Shown here piece after piece: positions 1-6,310 of a stretch of DNA of 6,310 nt. The number at the start of each line of letters is the position of its first letter. Position 1 is the stretch's first letter. The stretch is from the NCBI GenBank assembly GCA_946406585.1, contig CAMJLI010000120.1, positions 1 through 6,310 of the forward strand, in the 5' to 3' direction. The stretch comes from an uncultured Prevotellaceae bacterium (lineage in GTDB: Bacteria; Bacteroidota; Bacteroidia; Bacteroidales; Bacteroidaceae). The position numbers and the translations under genes were made by a program. Below the pieces are notes generated by a model. The model did no database searches and was not told the origin of the DNA. It saw only the letters and a program-made list of their open reading frames with translations.

Positions 1-70
1 GCGGGTGAAGCCCGCACAAACAATCGCAACTATGTTGCGTAAGAAATCACCCCGACCCTTTGATGGGTCG
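1..70. repeat. Cluster of three short perfect palindromes (intergenic hairpins)
   Basis: Three perfect short inverted repeats follow each other. The first is at 1-15 (GCGGG, 5-base loop, CCCGC). The second is at 25-39 (CGCAAC, TAT, GTTGCG). The third is at 53-70 (CGACCC, 6-base loop, GGGTCG). No convincing reading frame covers them. As RNA they would form three small stem-loops. As DNA, the 25-39 palindrome has the 6-3-6 form of a dimeric regulator site. The first stem touches the window edge, so the structure may continue upstream. No known RNA family was recognised. I read this as intergenic repeat material, or the 3' untranslated end of an unseen upstream gene. Confidence 0.5.
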
Positions 71-111
71 AGGGTACCTTAATGTAAGAGCGACGAGTAG
101 GAGCGGTTGAG

Positions 112-135
112 CCCCATCCCTGGAAAGGGAGGGGG
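112..135. repeat. C-rich/G-rich hairpin followed by G tract
   Basis: CCCC-A-TCCCT (112-121) pairs with AGGGA-G-GGGG (126-135) around a 4-base loop, with one mismatch. The plus strand then continues with another G run at 138-143 and GG at 146-147. The + strand is strikingly purine-rich from here to about 250. I recall C/G-rich short hairpins of this kind as common intergenic repeats in Bacteroidetes genomes, but cannot check copy number here. No T run follows, so it is not a classical terminator. Confidence 0.45.
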
Positions 136-153
136 ACGGGGGGTAGGTCGAGG

Positions 154-174
154 CCTCTCCTTATGAAGGAGAGG
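154..174. repeat. Perfect 9-bp inverted repeat with ATG loop
   Basis: CCTCTCCTT (154-162) is the exact reverse complement of AAGGAGAGG (166-174), leaving only ATG as the spacer. The right arm is also the start of the tandem repeat that follows, so this palindrome looks like the head of that array. The AAGGAGAGG arm recurs exactly at 199-207 and 233-241, but the left arm does not recur. It could form a tight hairpin in RNA or a cruciform in DNA. No function can be assigned. Confidence 0.7.
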
Positions 175-254
175 TGGGAAAGGTTGGAGAACTTTATGAA
201 GGAGAGGTGGGAGAGGTTGGAGTATCCTTATGAAGGAGAGGAGGAAAAGTTAGG
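161..254. repeat. Tandem repeat, 33-34 bp unit, about 2.8 copies
   Basis: The unit begins TTATGAAGGAGAGG and continues TGGGAGAGGTTGGAG. Copy 1 is 161-193. Copy 2 is 194-227 and matches closely, with a single difference in the core (A180 against G213) and variable last bases. Copy 3 is 228-254, truncated and more diverged. Because the first period is 33 bases, copies 1 and 2 read in the same frame and give MKERWERLE twice, which creates an artificial upstream extension of the ilvE reading frame. The second period is 34, so the third copy shifts frame. This, and the promoter downstream of it, argue for non-coding repeat DNA. Confidence 0.75.
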
Positions 255-262
255 CTGCGCTT

Positions 263-305
263 GCGAAATGAAAACAAAAACTTCGTGTTTTGTTTTGCAT
301 TTCGC
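263..305. repeat. Long imperfect inverted repeat overlapping the ilvE promoter
   Basis: GCGAAATG (263-270) pairs with CATTTCGC (298-305), and the A-rich block 271-281 pairs with the T-rich block 285-296. This gives about 19 base pairs with only two single-base bulges (G287 and G297) around a 3-base loop (282-284). The right arm contains the TTTG at 294-297 that serves as the -33 element of the ilvE promoter. The palindrome therefore sits exactly where a repressor or activator would act, or where a cruciform could change promoter access. It is not followed by a T run, so termination of upstream transcription is less likely. Confidence 0.65.
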
Positions 306-324
306 TCACCTTGCACTATCTTTG
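294..324 (+). promoter_or_regulatory. Bacteroidetes-type promoter for ilvE-trmB
   Basis: TATCTTTG at 317-324 is a full match to the Bacteroidetes -7 element TAnnTTTG. TTTG at 294-297 lies 19 bases upstream, the right spacing for the -33 element. Transcription would start around 330, giving an untranslated leader of roughly 28 bases before the ATG at 358. The leader is A-rich (AAATAAAATTGAC just before the ATG) with no Shine-Dalgarno, as is common in this phylum. The position of this promoter decides the ilvE start. Confidence 0.75.
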
Positions 325-357
325 CACCTAAACTTACAACATCTAAATAAAATTGAC

Positions 358-1380
358 ATGAAAAATTTGGATTGGGCCAACTTGTCTTTCGGTTATAGGC
401 CGACAGACTACAATGTGCGATGCTATTATCGCGATGGGAAATGGGGCGAGATAGAAATTTGCTCCGACGAATATCTGAAAATTCACATGGCTGCCACTTG
501 CCTGCACTATGGACAGGAGGCTTTCGAAGGCCTGAAGGCATATCGTTGCCCCGATGGAAAAGTGCGCGTGTTCCGTGTAGATGAAAATGCTGCAAGATTG
601 CAGAGCACTTGCAGAGGCATACTCATGCCTGAGGTGCCAACGGAACTTTTCGAGGAAATGGTGGAAAAGGTTGTAAAACTAAATCAAGAATACATCCCTA
701 CCTACGAGAGTGGTGCCACACTTTACATCCGTCCATTGCTCATCGGCACAAGTGCACAGGTTGGTGTTCATCCTGCTTCTGATTATATGTTCCTCATCTT
801 TGTAACACCTGTCGGACCGTATTTCAAGGGTGGATTTGCCACCAACCCATATGTCATCATCAGGGATCATGACCGCGCAGCTCCTCTGGGAACCGGTATT
901 TACAAGGTGGGTGGAAACTATGCCGCAAGTCTTTTGGCAAACAAGAAAGCTCACGACTTGGGATATGCTTGCGAGTTCTATCTCGATGCCAAAGAGAAAA
1001 AGTACATCGACGAATGTGGTGCAGCCAACTTCTTTGGTATCAAGAACAACACTTATGTCACACCATTGAGCACTTCCATACTGCCAAGCATCACCAACAA
1101 GAGCCTCATGCAGGTGGCTGAAGACTTGGGTATGAAAGTGGAGCGCAGACCTATTCCGGAGGAAGAACTGGAAACCTTCGAGGAGGCAGGCGCTTGTGGA
1201 ACAGCTGCCGTCATCAGCCCTATCTCTCGTATTGATGACCTCGACTCGGGCAAGAGCTATGTATTCAGCCATGACGGACAGCCCGGACCAGTATCTCGAA
1301 AGCTATACGACACCCTGAGAGGCATTCAGTATGGCACTATTGAGGACAAGCATGGTTGGACTAAGGTCGTCATTGGATGA
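358..1380 (+). CDS. ilvE: Branched-chain amino acid aminotransferase (class IV PLP enzyme)
   Basis: IlvE reversibly transfers the amino group between glutamate and the 2-oxo acids of leucine, isoleucine and valine, the last step of their synthesis, in the cytoplasm. The protein is 340 residues from the ATG at 358, the normal size of the longer, mitochondrial-like BCAT type. Visible landmarks are the N-terminal [20 protein letters not shown] block, R125 in LYIRP, the PLP-binding lysine K183 in [11 protein letters not shown]219 in DECGAANFF, and the cofactor phosphate-contacting GTA at 281-283. The frame stays open up to 163, but the extra 65 residues come from tandem repeats and lie upstream of the promoter, and family similarity starts at [13 protein letters not shown]. 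The stop overlaps the trmB start, so the two are probably co-transcribed. A D-amino-acid or aminodeoxychorismate-lyase role is unlikely given the BCAT motifs. Confidence 0.95.
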   Translation: MKNLDWANLSFGYRPTDYNVRCYYRDGKWGEIEICSDEYLKIHMAATCLHYGQEAFEGLKAYRCPDGKVRVFRVDENAARLQSTCRGILMPEVPTELFEEMVEKVVKLNQEYIPTYESGATLYIRPLLIGTSAQVGVHPASDYMFLIFVTPVGPYFKGGFATNPYVIIRDHDRAAPLGTGIYKVGGNYAASLLANKKAHDLGYACEFYLDAKEKKYIDECGAANFFGIKNNTYVTPLSTSILPSITNKSLMQVAEDLGMKVERRPIPEEELETFEEAGACGTAAVISPISRIDDLDSGKSYVFSHDGQPGPVSRKLYDTLRGIQYGTIEDKHGWTKVVIG

Positions 1381-2147
1381 GCAAAGGTAAATTGGCCAAG
1401 TTTGCCGACATGGCAAAATATGAGAACGTGTTCCAGTACCCTTATTCGGTGATGGAACACGTTCCTTTTGACTTGACTGGCTCTTGGAGGGAAAAATACT
1501 TCCATAACGACAATCCCATAGTGCTCGAATTGGGATGTGGCAAGGGGGAGTATACAGTTGGACTGGCACGTATGTTTCCTGATGTCAATTTCATAGGAGT
1601 TGACATAAAGGGGGCAAGGATGTGGACTGGAGCCACGCAAGCCTTGCAGGAGGGACTACGAAATGTTGCCTTTTTGCGCACGCACATCGAGATTATCGAC
1701 CGCTTTTTTGCACCAGGCGAAGTGGATGAGATTTGGCTCACTTTCAGCGACCCTCAAATGAAAAACCCTCGCAAGAGGCTTACAAGCACGTTCTTTCTCG
1801 AAAGATACCGCCGTTTCTTGAAGGATGGGGGCATCATTCACCTGAAAACCGACTCCAATTTCCTGTTCACATACACCACATTTATGGTGGAGAGGTGCAG
1901 TCTGCCTTTGCTGTTCAGGACGGAAGATTTATATCATACGGATGGCATTGATGATGATACCCGTCAAATCCTTTCCATTCATACTTATTATGAAAATATG
2001 TGGATTGATCGTGGCATCAACATCAAATATATGAAGTTCCGTCTTCCGCATGATGCTTCCCTTGTGGAACCTGATGTGGAGATTCCTCTCGATGAATACC
2101 GCAGTTATAGGCGCGACAAGAGAAGTTCGCTTGAAAAAGCAAAATAG
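1377..2147 (+). CDS. trmB: tRNA (guanine-N7-)-methyltransferase
   Basis: TrmB uses S-adenosylmethionine to methylate N7 of G46 in the variable loop of tRNAs. The protein has 256 residues. The Rossmann-fold SAM-binding motif I is [13 protein letters not shown] (about 48-60), followed by the acidic strand end [13 protein letters not shown] (71-83). The substrate and catalytic segment is [17 protein letters not shown] (119-135), followed by [13 protein letters not shown] (147-159). The usual FPDP of the family reads FSDP here, but D125 is kept. The C-terminal tail [16 protein letters not shown] (236-251) is basic and replaces the TxYExK ending of the E. coli-type protein. The ATG overlaps the ilvE stop as ATGA, suggesting translational coupling. 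The N-terminus [12 protein letters not shown] fits the Bacteroidetes version, which supports this start over the Met at residue 12. Confidence 0.92.
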   Translation: MSKGKLAKFADMAKYENVFQYPYSVMEHVPFDLTGSWREKYFHNDNPIVLELGCGKGEYTVGLARMFPDVNFIGVDIKGARMWTGATQALQEGLRNVAFLRTHIEIIDRFFAPGEVDEIWLTFSDPQMKNPRKRLTSTFFLERYRRFLKDGGIIHLKTDSNFLFTYTTFMVERCSLPLLFRTEDLYHTDGIDDDTRQILSIHTYYENMWIDRGINIKYMKFRLPHDASLVEPDVEIPLDEYRSYRRDKRSSLEKAK

Positions 2148-2183
2148 CTTGCGTATCGCTCGACAAGAGAAGTCAACAAAAAA

Positions 2184-2223
2184 TCACCCCCGGCAACCAA
2201 ATTTTGCCGAGGGTGAAATTTTT
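2184..2223. terminator. Bidirectional intrinsic terminator between convergent genes
   Basis: A 13-bp stem (2184-2196 with 2204-2216, one mismatch at C2190 opposite A2210) encloses a 7-base loop. On the plus strand it is followed after two bases by TTTTT at 2219-2223, ending the ilvE-trmB transcript 37 bases after the trmB stop. On the minus strand the A run at 2178-2183 becomes a T run directly after the stem, ending the transporter transcript. Its place between two convergent stops fits a shared terminator. Confidence 0.85.
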
Positions 2224-2250
2224 ATTGTCGCACCTTGATGGGCTTGATTG

Positions 2251-3789
2251 TCAACATACCTTCTCCAGGCGTTTCATCATGGCAAACATGAAGATTGCCG
2301 AAAGCAGGCAGAGACCGATGAATACACACCATACAAGCCAGAGCGGGAACTTGCCCCAAAGCAAACCACCCACCATGACGAGCTGGTTGCCAATGGCAGT
2401 GGCGACAAACCAGCCACCCATCATCATGCCCTTGTATTTTGGAGGAGCCACCTTGGAAACGAAAGATATGCCCATCGGCGAGAGCAACAGCTCGGCAAAT
2501 GTAAGTACGAGATAGGTGGATATCAGCAGGTTGGGAGTGACATCTGCCACATGCTTTCCTACCAATTCGCCATCCACCATCTCCGTCTGAGGCAGAGGCA
2601 GACCCACGGAGGCAATAGCCATCAGGCAGTATGCCAAGGCTGCCACCAACATGCCATAGGCGATTTTGCGGGGTGCCGATGGTTCCTTTCCTTTCTTTGC
2701 CAATGCCCCGAAGATGGCCATCGACACAGGAGTGAGAGCTACCACATAGAATGGGTTGAACTGCTGGAAGATAGGAGCGCTGACAGCCACATCGCCATTC
2801 AGTCCGCTGTATTTCCACACTAAGAATCCTACGGCTGCGAGTATGACAACTGCTGCTATGCCCTTCTCACGCGAGGTCTTTCCCTGGAACAACGAGAAGA
2901 GTGCATAAACGATGAATATGATGGCTACAAGGTTCCAAACATCAAATGCCATGCTTTCCACGCCCGATGAACTTTGTGCGGTGAACTCATTGGCGAAATA
3001 TGTAAGCGACAAACCGTTCTGATGGAAAGCCATCCAGAAGAACACCACGACGGCAAACACCAGGCAGAGTGCCACGATGCGTTGCTTGGTCTCCTCGGCT
3101 GTCAGTTCCGGCTCTTTTGGCTGAGTGCTGGTTGCTGCGGCCTTTGCCACACCCTTTGAACCTTCTGTATGACGGAAAGTGGCTCGGAAAGCGTAATATA
3201 TGGCTATGGAGACGATGAGCGAGGCACAAGCCACGGCAAACGAGAAGTGATATGCATCGTTGCCGGAGTAGCCCCACACATTCTCGGCATATTCCTTTAT
3301 CTTGATGGCGGCAGTGGGAGCGAAGAGGGCTCCGATGTTGATTGCCATGTAGAAGATGGAGAAGCCGGAGTCGCGCTTGGAGCTATAACGGGGGTCGTCG
3401 TAGAGGTTGCCCACCATCACTTGCAGGTTGCCCTTGAAAAGTCCCGTGCCGAAGCCTATGAGCAACAAGGCTGCCAGCATGAATATCAAGGCGAAAGAGT
3501 CGCCGCCAAGGGGAACGGAAAGAAGCAAGTAACCCACAAACATGATGATGATGCCAATGGTCACCATACGACCATAACCGAACTTGTCGGCCATGATGCC
3601 ACCAATGAGGGGGAAGAAATAGACCAGCATCAAGAAAGAGCTGTAGATGGTGCCAGCCACGCCAGGTGAAAGTCCGAAATTGGCTCTTAGAAACAATGCG
3701 AATACTGCTATCATCGTGTAATAGCCAAATCGCTCGCCAGTGTTGGCCAATGCCAACGCATAAAGTCCTTTAGGTTGTCCTTCAAACAT
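2251..3789 (-). CDS. POT/PTR-family proton-dependent oligopeptide transporter (MFS)
   Basis: An inner-membrane major facilitator of 512 residues, probably importing di- or tripeptides with protons. Many hydrophobic helices are visible, and a hydrophilic stretch near 205-235 separates the two halves. Family signatures are NTGERFGYY (16-24, TM1), GTGLFKGN with K119 (TM4), the PTR2 signature FYMAINIGAL (146-155, TM5), FWMAFHQNG (251-259, TM7), FNPFYVVAL (344-352), and TFAELLLSPMGISFVSKVAPP with E433 (430-450, TM10). Two acidic sites differ from well-studied peptide symporters: the first Glu of ExxER is N16, and the TM7 acid before QxG is H256. I recall this pattern from other Bacteroidetes members. 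Substrate and coupling are therefore inferred, not certain. The Met at 3789 starts the usual N-terminus MFEGQPKGLYALALANTGERF, preceded by an A-rich leader without Shine-Dalgarno. It is a single-gene unit, convergent with trmB and divergent from the xylanase gene. Confidence 0.9.
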   Translation of the reverse strand: MFEGQPKGLYALALANTGERFGYYTMIAVFALFLRANFGLSPGVAGTIYSSFLMLVYFFPLIGGIMADKFGYGRMVTIGIIIMFVGYLLLSVPLGGDSFALIFMLAALLLIGFGTGLFKGNLQVMVGNLYDDPRYSSKRDSGFSIFYMAINIGALFAPTAAIKIKEYAENVWGYSGNDAYHFSFAVACASLIVSIAIYYAFRATFRHTEGSKGVAKAAATSTQPKEPELTAEETKQRIVALCLVFAVVVFFWMAFHQNGLSLTYFANEFTAQSSSGVESMAFDVWNLVAIIFIVYALFSLFQGKTSREKGIAAVVILAAVGFLVWKYSGLNGDVAVSAPIFQQFNPFYVVALTPVSMAIFGALAKKGKEPSAPRKIAYGMLVAALAYCLMAIASVGLPLPQTEMVDGELVGKHVADVTPNLLISTYLVLTFAELLLSPMGISFVSKVAPPKYKGMMMGGWFVATAIGNQLVMVGGLLWGKFPLWLVWCVFIGLCLLSAIFMFAMMKRLEKVC

Positions 3790-3856
3790 GATTTTTGTTA
3801 TTTTGTTTTTCTATTCTATTTAAAGGGTGATTATGGTATCTTCAGGTAGATTGTGA

Positions 3857-3864
3857 CAAAATTA
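3857..3864 (-). promoter_or_regulatory. Candidate -7 element for the POT transporter
   Basis: Read on the minus strand, 3864 to 3857 is TAATTTTG, a full match to TAnnTTTG. Transcription would begin near 3850, giving a leader of about 60 bases. The expected -33 TTTG is not exact: TGTG (3886-3883 on the minus strand) is the nearest, at 18 bases. Confidence 0.5.
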
Positions 3865-4142
3865 CTGAAAAAAAGTGAATTGCACACATTATTTTATAAT
3901 AATATTTTATCTGGCATTGATTTTTCTCGTTTCTTTACATTTCTTGGATTGCTTTCATGCTAAGAACATTCAAACTTTCCTTTTTGAACATATACTTGTC
4001 AAAGTAAAAAATAGTAAACAAAGTAAATTTATTAGACTAAATGTAACTATTCATGATACATTTTGAAGGGTAAAAAGCATAATAAAAAACGTTGATTAAA
4101 CTATTAGTAACATCATGCAATATCAATATAACTTACTTTTTA

Positions 4143-4150
4143 TAAATTTG
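4143..4150 (+). promoter_or_regulatory. Candidate -7 element for the xylanase/feruloyl esterase gene
   Basis: TAAATTTG fully matches TAnnTTTG and lies 27 bases before the ATG, so the leader would be only about 20 bases. No TTTG occurs 19-21 bases upstream. A weak -33 is what one expects of a promoter that depends on an activator, which would fit a substrate-induced xylanase gene; that is inference. Confidence 0.55.
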
Positions 4151-4174
4151 CAACGAACTATTATCAACAAATAA

Positions 4175-6310
<2,136 letters not shown>

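Noticed and set aside
1..110. Possible structured RNA gene (RNase P, rRNA fragment or group II intron end)
   Set aside because: The hairpins and GAGTAGGAGCGGTTGAG-like text suggested it, but none of the conserved core elements of these RNAs can be found.
161..254. CRISPR array
   Set aside because: The units follow each other directly without unique spacers, the third copy is truncated, and no cas gene is near.
2248..2823. Plus-strand open frame (191 codons) opposite the transporter gene
   Set aside because: The product is rich in His, Gln and Cys with no motif, while the other strand gives a full POT transporter. It is a mirror frame.
4041..4061. Operator-like palindrome ATGTA...TACAT
   Set aside because: Only the outer five bases of each arm pair; the centre does not, which is expected by chance in AT-rich sequence.
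3875..4066. Short plus-strand frame from GTG giving a hydrophobic 63-residue peptide
   Set aside because: It uses a GTG start, has no promoter or ribosome site, and its Phe/Ile/Leu/Lys-rich content follows from AT-rich DNA. Similarity to any known small membrane protein was not recognised.

Overview
The window looks like chromosome from a Bacteroidetes gut or rumen bacterium, most probably Prevotella. Three things support this. The sites just upstream of genes match the Bacteroidetes promoter form (TTTG, about 19 bases, TAnnTTTG) and the leaders are A-rich with no clear Shine-Dalgarno. The IlvE, TrmB and POT-transporter proteins read like Bacteroides/Prevotella versions of those families. The last gene has the GH10-plus-CE1 architecture of the bifunctional xylanase/feruloyl esterase Xyn10D-Fae1A known from Prevotella ruminicola. 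The genus call is inference from recognition, not from a search.

Layout: positions 1-357 hold no convincing gene. They contain a dense set of short palindromes, a G-rich hairpin, a 33-34 bp tandem repeat, and a long A/T-rich inverted repeat that runs into a very good promoter. This promoter drives ilvE (358-1380, branched-chain amino acid aminotransferase) and trmB (1377-2147, tRNA m7G46 methyltransferase), which overlap by ATGA and should form one transcript. A strong hairpin at 2184-2216, flanked by A and T runs, probably terminates transcription from both sides, because the next gene converges on it. That gene (2251-3789, minus strand) encodes a POT/PTR-family major facilitator, probably a peptide transporter, with altered acidic positions. 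An AT-rich intergenic stretch of 388 bp (3790-4177) separates it from a divergently transcribed gene (4178-6310) for a secreted two-enzyme protein: signal peptide, GH10 endoxylanase, CBM48-like linker domain and CE1 feruloyl esterase. The window ends on the last base of its stop codon.

How they fit together: ilvE/trmB are housekeeping genes and the transporter is general nitrogen nutrition. The xylanase-esterase is the accessory carbohydrate-degradation function. It should cut arabinoxylan backbone and release ferulate cross-links from the same polymer. No SusC/SusD pair or regulator is visible, so any xylan utilisation locus would lie downstream, outside the window. I do not see a wholly new system. 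The most unusual material is the repeat-rich 5' region, the atypical acidic sites of the transporter, and a possible Ser-His-Glu triad in the esterase.
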